Positions 34,139 to 42,029 of a DNA stretch of 64,000 nt are shown here, piece after piece. The notes beneath the pieces were generated by a model. The model was given only the letters and a program-made list of their open reading frames with translations, did not search any database and was not told the origin of the DNA. Origin of the DNA: Methylobacterium sp. FF17 (GTDB lineage: Bacteria; Pseudomonadota; Alphaproteobacteria; Rhizobiales; Beijerinckiaceae); NCBI RefSeq assembly GCF_025813715.1, contig NZ_CP107532.1, positions 2,992,001-3,056,000 on the forward strand. The letters run 5' to 3'. Position numbers and translations under genes: made by a program. The first letter of the stretch is position 1. Each line of letters starts with the position of its first letter.

Positions 34139-34416
34139 CCGATTCGATCCGTACCGTGTCGGTGGTGATCCGGGGGCGCGTCCAGGGCGTCGGCTATCGC
34201 CTGTGGACGCAGGGCGAGGCGCGGCGCCTCGGCCTGTCCGGCCACGTGCGCAACTGGGCGGACGGCTCCGTGGAGGCCCTGTTCTCGGGGCCAGCGGACG
34301 CCGTCGCGACGGTGCTGGAGGCGTGCCGGCAGGGACCTTCGTCGGCGCGAGTGACGGAGGTCGCGGTGACGGAGTGCGCGGGCGATGCCCCGGACGGCGC
34401 ATTCGCGATCCGCTGA
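34135..34416 (+). CDS. acyP: acylphosphatase
   Basis: A 93-aa enzyme hydrolyses carboxyl-phosphate bonds such as acetyl or carbamoyl phosphate. The two catalytic residues are visible: Arg in GRVQGVGYR and Asn in GHVRNWADGSVEA. Length and the beta-alpha-beta pattern are typical. The start ATG overlaps the preceding gene's stop by four bases. It belongs to the small-gene tail after pccA. No direct functional link with propionyl-CoA metabolism is evident. Confidence 0.92.
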   Translation: MTDSIRTVSVVIRGRVQGVGYRLWTQGEARRLGLSGHVRNWADGSVEALFSGPADAVATVLEACRQGPSSARVTEVAVTECAGDAPDGAFAIR

Positions 34417-34509
34417 AACGAACCGTCCGGTGCCGTGCCTGGACAGCGCGTCGGCATCCGCGTAGCGCCCGGCGCAGGCGGCCGACCCCACGCCGCGAGA
34501 CCGGATGCG

Positions 34510-35232
34510 ATGCTCTATCCCGACTTCTCCTTCCTCGACCTCGCGGCGTTGAGCTACTTCATCGCCGCCTGGGCCGGATACGGTATCGCGGTGGCGCGGA
34601 TGCGCGGGCGGCGTACCAGCCTCAGCCAGATCATGAACGCGCAGCGCGTGGAATGGACGCGCCAGCTCATCGGACGCGACAACCGGGTGGTGGACACCAC
34701 CATCAACGCCTCGCTCCAGAACGGCACCGCCTTCTTCGCCTCCACCTCCCTCATCGCCCTCGGCGGCGTGCTCACCCTGTCGCGCTCCGGGGACGACGTG
34801 CTGACCCTGTTCGGGGCGCTGCCCTTCGGCAGCATCGCCACGCGGGCCACCTGGGAGATCAAGGTCGCGGGACTGGCGGTCGTGTTCGTCTACGCGTTCT
34901 TCAAGTTCTCCTGGGCCTACCGGCTGTTCAATTACGGCGCGATCCTCCTCGGCGCGGTGCCGCCGAAGGGTTCCGGGGCGTCGAAGGAGGAGATGGAACG
35001 CGCCGCCCGCAAGGCCGCCGCGATGAACCTCGCCGCCGGCAGCCACTTCGCGCGGGGGCAGCGCGCCTTCTTCTTCGCGCTCGCTTATCTCGGCTGGTTC
35101 GTCAGCCCCTGGCTGCTCATGCTCACCACCACGGCAGTGGTACTGGTGATGTGGCGCCGACAATTCGCCTCACGAATTCGCGCCGCCCTCCTGGCGGAAG
35201 ACGACGGGACAGGGCAGGGGTGGAAGCCATGA
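34510..35232 (+). CDS. DUF599-family membrane protein
   Basis: This 240-aa integral membrane protein has about four hydrophobic segments: near residues 10-27, 76-96, 115-137 and 185-215. The family's polar motifs are visible in RVEWTRQLIGRDNRVVDTTINAS, here split around conserved Arg and Asp, and NLAAGSHFARGQRAFFFALAYLGWF. Function is unknown. The ATG at 34510 is the first that precedes the first membrane segment. Its stop overlaps the start of the following gene by four bases, so translation is probably coupled. Confidence 0.8.
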   Translation: MLYPDFSFLDLAALSYFIAAWAGYGIAVARMRGRRTSLSQIMNAQRVEWTRQLIGRDNRVVDTTINASLQNGTAFFASTSLIALGGVLTLSRSGDDVLTLFGALPFGSIATRATWEIKVAGLAVVFVYAFFKFSWAYRLFNYGAILLGAVPPKGSGASKEEMERAARKAAAMNLAAGSHFARGQRAFFFALAYLGWFVSPWLLMLTTTAVVLVMWRRQFASRIRAALLAEDDGTGQGWKP

Positions 35233-35633
35233 CGATTCCCAAGAAGCCGACGCGCCAGCGCACCTCCTCCCCGAAGAAGCCGGCCCCCGAGCCGAGGCCG
35301 GCCCCGAAGCCCGCGCCCCCGGCGGCGAAGGCCACGGGCCGGCCCGAGCGGAAGGGCCCATCCGAGGAGGTCATCGCCGAGACGATCCTCCGCTTCGTCG
35401 CCGAGCGCGGCGCCGGCAAGACCGTGTGTCCCTCCGAAGTGGCGCGCGAACTCGGCGGTCCACACCCGGAGAACTGGAGCCCGCTCATGCAGCCGGTCCG
35501 GCGCGTGGCCGTGCGCATGACGAAGGCGGGCGAGGTCGCGATCCTGCGCAAGGGCAAGCCCGTCGAGGATCCGGACGATTTCCGCGGGATCTACCGGCTC
35601 GGCCCGGTCGCGACCGACAGCGACGAGGCCTGA
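35229..35633 (+). CDS. DUF3253-domain protein with basic Pro/Lys-rich N-terminus
   Basis: A 134-aa protein has a disordered, Lys/Pro/Ala-rich N-terminal third (residues 1-48) and a C-terminal DUF3253 domain, a small winged-helix-like fold: ETILRFVAERGAGKTVCPSEVAREL and ENWSPLMQPVRRVAVRMTKAGEVAILRKG. The basic tail suggests nucleic-acid contact, which is an inference. It overlaps the upstream DUF599 gene by 4 bases, and its 3' end overlaps the opposing YdcF-type gene by 43 bases. The start follows GGGTGGAAGCC. Confidence 0.78.
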   Translation: MTIPKKPTRQRTSSPKKPAPEPRPAPKPAPPAAKATGRPERKGPSEEVIAETILRFVAERGAGKTVCPSEVARELGGPHPENWSPLMQPVRRVAVRMTKAGEVAILRKGKPVEDPDDFRGIYRLGPVATDSDEA

Positions 35634-36424
35634 GGCGCCGGCAGCCAGGCGTCGGTGTAGCCCGCGACCCGATACGCGATCAGGCCGATCCATTCCTTGG
35701 TCATGAGGTCGAGGGTCATCAGCCCATCGGACGTGAAGCTGTTCAGGCGCCACGCATCGCCCCAGCCCCCGGTGCGATAATCCACCGGGTAGGCGGTGAC
35801 GTCGAATCCGGCCTGGCGGAAGCAGCCGATCGACCTCGGCATGTGCCAGGCCGACGTCACGAGAAGCCAGCGCTCGCCCGGCTTCGGCTTGACCATGTCG
35901 GCCGTGAAGGCCGCGTTCTCGTGGGTGTTGCGGGAACGATCTTCGAGGATCAGGCGGGTGCGCGGCAGGCCCATCTCGTCGGCGTAGCGCCCGACGATCT
36001 CCGATTCGGAGGCGAGGCTGCCCCCGAGGCTCCCGCTTCCGCCTGTGAAGACGAGGCGGCTCTGCGGATAACGCCGGGCCAGCGCCACCATCGCGATCTG
36101 GCGCTCGCCGGCATCGTTGAGGACCAGTTGGCGCCGGTTGGCCGAGGTTCGCGTGTCGATGGCCCCCCCGAGCACGATGATCCCGGTCACCGGCTCTCCG
36201 TCGTCGGTAAAGGACGGAAAGCGCTCCTCCAGGGGGAGCGCGGCCAGATTGGCGAGCGGCGAGAGCCCGGCGAGGAGGATCAGGATCGCTCCGAAAGCAC
36301 CGAGGCCGAGCCCGAGCCGTAGCCACCCAGCCGCCGCGAGGCCGATCCCCACCAGGACCAGAAGGGTGAGGGCGTTCGACGGCGTGATGAGGAAGTAGAG
36401 CAGCTTCGACAGCGGAAAGAACAT
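35591..36424 (-). CDS. YdcF/ElyC/SanA-family envelope protein (DUF218)
   Basis: This 277-aa protein has two N-terminal membrane helices (about residues 14-34 and 38-60) and then a DUF218 domain: GIIVLGGAIDTR, VFTGGSGSLGG, ASESEIVGRYADEMG, LEDRSRNTHENA and LVTSAWHMPRS are the usual signature segments. ElyC acts in envelope polysaccharide biogenesis and SanA in vancomycin resistance; the mechanism is unknown. The ATG at 36424 is used; a TTG one codon upstream is also open. Its last 43 bases overlap the DUF3253 gene on the other strand. Confidence 0.87.
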   Translation of the reverse strand: MFFPLSKLLYFLITPSNALTLLVLVGIGLAAAGWLRLGLGLGAFGAILILLAGLSPLANLAALPLEERFPSFTDDGEPVTGIIVLGGAIDTRTSANRRQLVLNDAGERQIAMVALARRYPQSRLVFTGGSGSLGGSLASESEIVGRYADEMGLPRTRLILEDRSRNTHENAAFTADMVKPKPGERWLLVTSAWHMPRSIGCFRQAGFDVTAYPVDYRTGGWGDAWRLNSFTSDGLMTLDLMTKEWIGLIAYRVAGYTDAWLPAPQASSLSVATGPSR

Positions 36425-36630
36425 CAAGGCGGCCAGGATTCGCAGGAGGAAGGCCGTGTTACCGCATGCGGCTGCGTCCTGTCCCGTTCCCCGTCAAGCC
36501 GCAGGGGTTCATGCTGCGTGACAGAAATGCACGGGTGGGCCGGAAGTCATGGCCGGCGATTGCGCTGCGGCCGTGAACCGCTTAGGTTAATCAGAGTGGT
36601 GGGATGAATTCCCACAGGTGCCCGATTTTC

Positions 36631-36897
36631 ATGCCCCGCTATTTCATCGATCTTCACGACGGAGCCCACTTCGTCAAGGACAAGGTCGGCTTCGAACTGG
36701 CCGACGAATCGGCCGTGCGCGGAAAACTCGTACGGATCATGGCCAAGATCGCCCAGGAATTCAGCGCCGATACCGAACGGCAGGATTACCTGGCGATCGT
36801 GCGCAGCGACACGGCGGCGGTGCTCTATCGCGCTCACCTCTCCCTGGATATCGAGAAGGTCGCTGCGCCCGTCGACGGATCGCGCGACGAGCCCTGA
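36631..36897 (+). CDS. DUF6894-family small protein
   Basis: An 88-aa protein begins MPRYFIDLHDG, the recognisable start of the DUF6894 family, which is strongly expanded in Methylobacterium and relatives and of unknown function. It continues through DKVGFELAD and ends in a charged tail. The upstream in-frame ATG at 36604 is rejected because the family starts at MPRYF. It is followed by a strong hairpin terminator. Confidence 0.8.
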   Translation: MPRYFIDLHDGAHFVKDKVGFELADESAVRGKLVRIMAKIAQEFSADTERQDYLAIVRSDTAAVLYRAHLSLDIEKVAAPVDGSRDEP

Positions 36898-36939
36898 CGC
36901 TCACCACCGCATCGGCGCGCGGCCGGCCGACATGCGGCC

Positions 36940-36968
36940 GGCCCCGCGCATACGGGATGCGCGGGGCC
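36940..36968. terminator. bidirectional hairpin terminator
   Basis: A perfect 12-base stem (36940-36951 with 36957-36968) closes a 5-base loop and is followed by GTTTGCTG. It lies between the convergent DUF6894 and RTX genes, so it could end both transcripts. Confidence 0.65.
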
Positions 36969-37007
36969 GTTTGCTGCGTTCTGGTGAAGCCGACGATCGC
37001 TGCCAGC

Positions 37008-38126
37008 TCAGACGTAGATGCCGATACCCGTCGCCTGGGCGAAGACACCGTCGCCTGCCACTGCCTGGCGGCCCTCGCCGGCACCGTATTCGAGGAAGTG
37101 CTGGAGCGGGTTGAGCCCAGCGGCAGCGACGTCCCCGTTCTGCGCCAGATACGCCTTGGTATCGAAGTTCGCGGAGGGATCGCGTCCTTCCTTCCAGCCG
37201 TAGGTCAGATAGTGCTCGAGAGGATCGACGCCCGCTGCGGCGACGTCGCCATACGCAGCGAGGTAACCCTTGGTGTCGAAGAAGGCGTTCGGGTCGCGGC
37301 CCTCCCGCCATCCGTATTCGGCGAAGTGCGTATCGGCGTCGAGGCCCGCCGAGAAGACGTCCCCATTCCGGCTGAGGTAGAAGAGATCGTCCACACCGGC
37401 GTGACCGTCCGCCTGGACGATGGTCCTGTCCTGGAACTCGAATACCTCGGTGTTCTTCACCGTATCAAGGCTGTCCGCGCCCGCAATCACCGCGAGAGAG
37501 CCCGCTGAGGTAATCGCTCCAGCGGAGCCGAACTGGAACTGGAAGCTCGCGGTGTCGTATCCGATCGCGCCATCGAGCGTGTTGACGCCGGAACCGCCCG
37601 ACATCCGGTCATCGCCGTAGTCGCCGAAGACCAGATCGGTGCCGGCGCCGCCGAGCAGGGTGTCGTGGCCGAGATCGCCGTCGACGAGGTCGTCGCCGTC
37701 GCCACCCTCGATGCGGTCGTCATCGTCGCCGCCGGCGAGGAAGTCGTTGCCTGCCTCACCGTAGACCGCATCCCGGCCTGCTTCGCCGACGAGGAAATCG
37801 TTGCCGTTGCCGCCGTAGAGGATGTCGTCGCCGGGATTCCCCGCCGCGTAATCGTCGCCGTCCTCGGTATAGATGATGTCGTTAGCCGCCTCGCCGATCA
37901 CCTGATCGGATCCGGCACCACTGCGGATGACGTCGTCCCCGGGGCCACCGGCGATGAAGTCCAAGTCCACCCCGCCCGTGATCGTATCGTTGCCGTCCTG
38001 GCCATCGATCCGGTTGAAGCCGGCGGGATCCGAGATGGTGTCGTTGCCGAGAAGCCCAATGATGATGTCATCGGCATTCGTGCCGATGAGCTGGTCGTTG
38101 CTGTTCGTGCCGGAAATCGTCGTCAA
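37008..38126 (-). CDS. RTX calcium-binding protein with three C-terminal 38-residue repeats
   Basis: This 372-aa exported protein has about residues 5-180 built of RTX nonapeptides (GGxGxDxLx type, such as YGGNGNDFL, EGGDGDDLV and GGAGTDLVF) that form a calcium-bound beta-roll. After a short domain, three tandem ~38-residue repeats follow, each with the pattern Y-L-x(3)-GDVAAAG-x-(D/N)PL-x-H-(Y/F)-L-x-YG-x(2)-EGRDP. No Sec signal is present, as expected for type I secretion with a C-terminal signal; no exporter genes are in the window. TTG at 38126 is chosen because GGAGG lies 6 bases upstream; a longer frame to 38180 lacks this. Function may be adhesion or matrix binding (inference). Confidence 0.82.
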   Translation of the reverse strand: MTTISGTNSNDQLIGTNADDIIIGLLGNDTISDPAGFNRIDGQDGNDTITGGVDLDFIAGGPGDDVIRSGAGSDQVIGEAANDIIYTEDGDDYAAGNPGDDILYGGNGNDFLVGEAGRDAVYGEAGNDFLAGGDDDDRIEGGDGDDLVDGDLGHDTLLGGAGTDLVFGDYGDDRMSGGSGVNTLDGAIGYDTASFQFQFGSAGAITSAGSLAVIAGADSLDTVKNTEVFEFQDRTIVQADGHAGVDDLFYLSRNGDVFSAGLDADTHFAEYGWREGRDPNAFFDTKGYLAAYGDVAAAGVDPLEHYLTYGWKEGRDPSANFDTKAYLAQNGDVAAAGLNPLQHFLEYGAGEGRQAVAGDGVFAQATGIGIYV

Positions 38127-38548
38127 GGCGAGCCTCCAAACGTTGCAACCCGTGAGCAGGTATGGCGAGAGATTAGGCACTCAGGGAATTCGATCATTAA
38201 CATAAGGCGAACAAACCGAATTTATTCAAGACTATGCTTGGTTGCATAAGTATTAACATGGGTTGCGACAGCGTATACTTAAGTTTGAGCTTCAAATTTA
38301 TGGTCCTCACAAGGGAACTTTTTGCGATTCATGATTTCGGAAGAGGCATGATGCCTGAGACCGTACGGATGGATCGCACCGCATGCTTGGCGCTGTCCAC
38401 GGCACCTGGGGCGGAGAGGGCCCGGCCCTTGTCGTGGACACCGATCTACCGTCATGTCGCGGAGGCGCCCGGTCAGGACCGTTCTGGTCGTCACGTCCGC
38501 CGTAAGCCTGGGGTGATCGCCCTGGCCCCCATGTGAGGTTTCAAGCCC
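38127..38548. other. AT-rich intergenic region upstream of the RTX gene
   Basis: The first ~150 bases (38,190-38,340) are clearly AT-richer than the core chromosome and probably include the RTX promoter. The remainder holds only short overlapping frames without family resemblance. I see no gene. Confidence 0.4.
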
Positions 38549-38692
38549 GTGCGTCTGACCAAAGTTCGCGTCGGATGCGCAGCGGTATTTGTTCTCCTCG
38601 CTTGTGTGACGCAGGCGTATGCAGAGGGAGCGGAGGACCTGCCATCGGGGGCTCGCGAGAAGCCCGTATGCAAGGGACGCGAAACCGCTTGA
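38549..38692 (+). CDS. possible small secreted protein, likely frameshifted
   Basis: A 47-codon frame starts with GTG and reads a convincing signal peptide (MRLTKVRVGCAAVFVLLAC then VTQAYAEG, cleavage after AYA). It runs on through EKPVCKGRETA to a TGA. About 60 bases further, another frame reads GCVASTNGYVYESLNYDQS before a stop at 38792, which looks like the C-terminus of such a secreted protein. One or more indels may have split a ~75-aa gene. The ribosome-binding site is weak. No family is recognised. Confidence 0.35.
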   Translation: MRLTKVRVGCAAVFVLLACVTQAYAEGAEDLPSGAREKPVCKGRETA

Positions 38693-38792
38693 CCCGGCGT
38701 CCAGGTGAGTCAATTACCGGACGGGTTGTGTCGCCTCGACCAACGGCTATGTATACGAATCGTTGAACTACGATCAGTCGGTCATTCGATAG

Positions 38793-39412
38793 AGTCGCGC
38801 TCGGCCGACGCGGTGGTGAGTCTTGTCGGAGTCGGACAATGATTCGTGGTGCGCCCGCGCTGGAATTGACCTAAGCAGTATCTTGGACCGTGCCCTTTGC
38901 GAGGGTATAGCACGGTAGCAGCTATGGGTTGCCGGAAGGCTAGATCCGGAAAGCTTACTGGCGCAGGCGGTCGATAGCCGAAGGACGAAAGCGGTTGGAT
39001 GCGGTTGCAGGAGTTTTTTTGCCAGAGATCCATTGCGATTTGCTTCCCTATCAGCGACTAGAAGATCTCCAGCGTAAGCACTTGTCGTGAAGCCAGGCGT
39101 TGAGGCCATCGAAATTGCCATTCTTTTTGATCAACATGCGCGTGTCAACGGATTATGGGATCCCCCGGTGATCAAATGAACCTCTTCGAGGTCGAGCCGA
39201 TATCGCCTCAGGATGGGGTGCTGAAGGGCGGCGGGACCAATCTCCCTAACGCGACCTTGGCATCTAATGATGCCGGGCACAGGAGCAGCTCTATAATCGC
39301 CTAACCTTCGTCCCCACGGGGACACCATTCCGCGTCGTGCGCGGAACTCGATTGTGGTCGGCTCAGATCGTGGTCAGCCGGCCCTGCGGTTGGATCACGC
39401 TTTCATCACGCC
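38793..39412. other. no confident gene; decayed region
   Basis: About 620 bases hold only short conflicting frames on both strands. A minus-strand open frame at 38774-39121 has unnatural composition, rich in Ser, Arg and Ala and lacking hydrophobic periodicity. I cannot link it to a known family. The position next to an IS110 remnant suggests degraded mobile or accessory DNA. Confidence 0.4.
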
Positions 39413-39810
39413 TCATCTAATGCAATACGACAGCAAGGCGACGCGCGGGGGCGACGCGCGCTTTCTGCAGCACACGACGCATGGTGACAGCCAGGGTCCA
39501 GTTCCACAGGGCGCAGTGCTTCGTCGGCGTTCACCGGCATGCTGGTGGCGGCCTCGTACGGCGCGTGGCGCCATAAGTGCGTCGCCGGTCTTGGTGATCG
39601 GACTAGAGCGAGCCGTCCCCCATACTGTTAGCGACGCGGCGTCAGGCCGAAGTGGGCGCAAACGTCGCGGCAGTGAGCGAAGCGCCCGGCCTCATCGATT
39701 GTCGCACGGGAGTCCAGTGCGGTGATCCGGCCTACACCGGGTTCCTCCACGTCCCGCCGTCTAGAGTAGTAATCAAACAGGATCTCATCTTGCTTGAAAT
39801 GGAACAGCAC
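39413..39810 (-). pseudogene. IS110-family transposase remnant (3' part, several frameshifts)
   Basis: Translating the minus strand in shifting frames recovers the C-terminal (Transposase_20) half of an IS110 transposase. EEPGVGRITALDSRATID and RDVCAHFGLTPRR lie in one frame, ITKTGDAL in a second, and RRVLQKARVAPARRLAVVLH in a third, ending near 39,413. At least two frame changes and stop codons show it is dead. The N-terminal DEDD catalytic half is missing. Family assignment rests on the order and wording of these motifs. Confidence 0.7.
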
Positions 39811-40199
39811 AAGCTCGAACGGCGTTTGATACTAAATGGCCAGCGCGTACGACCGCGGGACACATCGCACTTTAACTTTGCGCGGGTTGGAGACAATCAG
39901 TATGCGGGACGGCGGCGCTTCATTAACTCCAATCAGCCATCAGTTCAAACTGAAGATCGGGGACGTAGTGTTACTGAAGTCTGATACCAACCAACCGCCT
40001 ATAGACCCCAAGGGTCCAGAAGGTAGGTCATCTATGCAGCCCTAAAACCCTCCCGAAAAGACCGTCTCCAGTGCTAAAACTCGATATGAAAGGAAAACAA
40101 TCGTTTTATTTACAGCTTTCACGATGACGTTTGGAACATTCCGCCGGGGATAGCGCCTTAAAACAGCTGCGGATTATCAGTCTCATGCTGAACGAAGAA
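39811..40199. other. no confident gene between IS110 remnant and RTX fragment
   Basis: The stretch has an open frame at 39836-40045 (69 codons) with no recognised family, and an AT-rich segment at 40,070-40,160. It could be 3' flanking DNA of the severed RTX gene. I see nothing that can be annotated with support. Confidence 0.35.
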
Positions 40200-40223
40200 C
40201 GCCCCAGCTCATAAGCCAGGGCG
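40200..40223. terminator. hairpin terminator, repeat-family member
   Basis: Ten-base arms (40200-40209 and 40214-40223) pair with two mismatches around a short loop. It lies about 45 bases past the stop of the minus-strand RTX fragment at 40267. A closely similar hairpin, with similar flanking bases, occurs at 45191-45218, so the two appear to be copies of one dispersed element. Confidence 0.55.
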
Positions 40224-40266
40224 CTGTGTTGTGGTTCGGGGCTGGAGGCGTCGAGCGCGCGAGCGC

Positions 40267-40478
40267 CTACAGCACGAAGTCGCCCGCATCAAACTGGCTG
40301 ACACTCGTCTTGAGGAAGCTAACGTAGCTGCCGTCCTGAAGCTTCAGCTGCACATTCTCATCCGCTTGCACCAGGGCTGCTTGGATTTGAGCGAATGACG
40401 AGTAGCCGAAGCCGAGGAGCTTCACGATGTCATGCCCGGTGCTGCCGGCGGCAAAGTCCGTGATGACGTCGTGCCCGG
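40267..40478 (-). pseudogene. severed 3' end of an RTX-module gene, cut by an IS3 element
   Basis: The minus strand immediately left of IS3 copy 1 encodes about 70 residues ending in a normal stop: GHDVITDFAAGSTGHDIVKL, then FAQIQAALVQADENVQLKL, then FLKTSVSQFDAGDFVL. This matches, position by position, the end of both RTX modules of the GH26-like glycanase at 52,153-54,570 (GHDVITDFVTSGATHDVVDL and the final FLNHKVGDF). The 5' part should continue beyond the IS at 41,684 but is absent there, so the gene has been truncated and its main part deleted or moved. Confidence 0.8.
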
Positions 40479-40556
40479 TGACCCTAACCCAGCAAACTGG
40501 TCCGCGCTGAGCGCAAGTTTTTCGGGCATCCTGAACCCTGAAGGAGGGTGGATGCC

Positions 40557-40823
40557 ATGCCTCGCAAACGCTTCACGAATGAACAAATCGCCTTCGCCCT
40601 GCGGCAGGCGGAGAACGGCGCCTCGGTGGACGAAGTTTGCCGGAAGATGGGCGTATCTGAGCCGACCTTCTACCGCTGGAAGAAGCAGTTCGTCGGCATG
40701 GGCGTGCCGGAGATCCGACGGCTCAAGCAGCTGGAGGACGAGAATGGTAAGCTCAAGCGGCTGGTCGCTGACCTGACGCTGGACCGCTCGATGCTGCAGG
40801 ACGTGCTCAAACGAAAGTGGTGA
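40557..40823 (+). CDS. IS3-family OrfA (copy 1)
   Basis: An 88-aa helix-turn-helix protein forms the DNA-binding half of the IS3 transposase. FTNEQIAFALRQAENGASVD and KMGVSEPTFYRWKKQF form the HTH, followed by a leucine-zipper-like tail (QLEDENGKLKRLVADLTLD). The ATG at 40557 follows AAGGAGG by nine bases; the GTG nine bases upstream sits too close to that site. It overlaps the start of the OrfB frame by a few bases, as usual for -1 frameshift fusion. Confidence 0.88.
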   Translation: MPRKRFTNEQIAFALRQAENGASVDEVCRKMGVSEPTFYRWKKQFVGMGVPEIRRLKQLEDENGKLKRLVADLTLDRSMLQDVLKRKW

Positions 40824-41660
40824 GGCCCGCCGTTCGCCGTGAAGTCGCCGGTCACTTGCAGGTGACCTACGACATCAGTGAGCGTCGGGCCTGCCAGGCC
40901 ACCGGCTTCGGCCGTTCGTCCCAGCGTTACAGGAAGCGAGCCGACCCGCAAGTCGCTCTGCGGATGCGGTTGAAGGAGCTGGCCGCCGCACGGGTCCGTT
41001 ACGGCTATCGACGGCTGCACATCTTGCTGCGACGGGAGGGCTGGGAGGTGAACCACAAGCGCACCTACCGGAACAACCCGCGACGAGGGGCTATCGATCC
41101 GGTCAAAGCTGCCTAAGCGCAAGCGGGCTTGGCGGTATCGTCAGGGTAGGCCAGGGATCGGTGGGCCCAACGAGGTCTGGGCGATGGACTTCGTATCCGA
41201 CCGCATCTTCGACGGACGTCCATTCCGGATCTTGACCATCGTCGATTGCCACACGCGAGAGGCGCTCTCGCTCACACCGAGAGCCAACTTCCGCGCCTAC
41301 CAAGTGACCGAGGCGCTCGACGCCTTGGTCAAGCTGAGGGGACGGCCCAAGAGCTTGCGGGTCGACAATGGGCCGCAGTTCGCCGGTCGCATGCTCGACC
41401 AGTGGGCCTACCTGAACGGGGTCGAGATCGACTTCTCCCGACCGGGCAAGCCCACCGACAACGCCTACGTCGAGTCGTTCAACGGCCGCCTACGAGAGGA
41501 ATGCCTGAACGCCTCTTGGTTCCTGTCTCTGGCTGATGCCCGCGACCGCATCGAGGAATGGAGGTGCCACTACAACGAAGATCGACCCCACACGGCCCTG
41601 GGCGGCTTGACGCCCCGAGCCTTCGCCAACCAAGCTGTCACAGCCCGAGAACTTGCATAG
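40817..41660 (+). pseudogene. IS3-family OrfB transposase, frameshifted (copy 1)
   Basis: The integrase-type OrfB is split in two frames. The first part (40817-41116) carries the N-terminal HTH_21 region and reads into HKRTYRNNPRRGAI before stopping. The second (from about 41,080, annotated open from 41184) has the DDE core: MDFVSD, VDNGPQF and the Glu in NAYVESFNGRLREE. Removing one C from the CCCG at 41077-41080 restores a continuous RDEGLSIRSKLPKRKRAW junction, as in relatives. So there is a one-base insertion. The same lesion is present in copy 2. Confidence 0.82.
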
Positions 41661-41683
41661 GCCGTGGACCACAAACGGGGTCA

Positions 41684-42029
41684 ACTCCAGGCCTACCGCG
41701 CACTAACTTTACCCTTGGACCACCGCGTGGGGGCCGATCAGTCCATTCCCTCGCGATCCAGATCTAACGCTGCCCCAATCCATCTTGAGAGCAGACAACG
41801 CATCAGAATCCGTTGAAGTGCCCAGGTAATGCTATAAACGAGTAGAGCGCTCGACGTACGTTCGCCGTCTCTTCATACGTCAGACGCTACTGGCTTTTGC
41901 GCGACAACTATTAGCATATCATCATGAAAATTTGCTGCGCGAGGATTTCCGGATTTGTCGCGCCATTGAGCGACGACTTGGCCTTTCGTCTGCCCTGCCA
42001 ACGAGCCTACGTCTGTCAGGAGGTCGACC
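41684..42029. other. no gene between IS3 copy 1 and the IS1-type element
   Basis: This stretch of about 345 bases shows no supported reading frame. It does not continue the RTX gene cut by the IS at its left. The left inverted repeat of the IS1-type element probably lies near its end, but I cannot place it. Confidence 0.4.

Larger units (their letters stand above)
40479..41683 (+). mobile_element. IS3-family insertion sequence, copy 1
   Basis: A 1205-base element begins TGACCCTAACCC and ends AACGGGGTCA, short imperfect inverted ends of the IS3 type. The same sequence recurs at 54748-55952 in the same orientation with identical encoded proteins. Identity with copy 2 extends six bases past this right end (ACTCCA), so the true right end is slightly uncertain. 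No matching target duplication is visible on the flanks (CCGG left, ACTCC right). It interrupts an RTX-module gene. Confidence 0.85.

Noticed and set aside
38774..39121. 115-codon minus-strand frame
   Set aside because: Ser/Arg/Ala-rich with no natural domain pattern and no ribosome-binding site; its region also shows stops in all alternative reconstructions.
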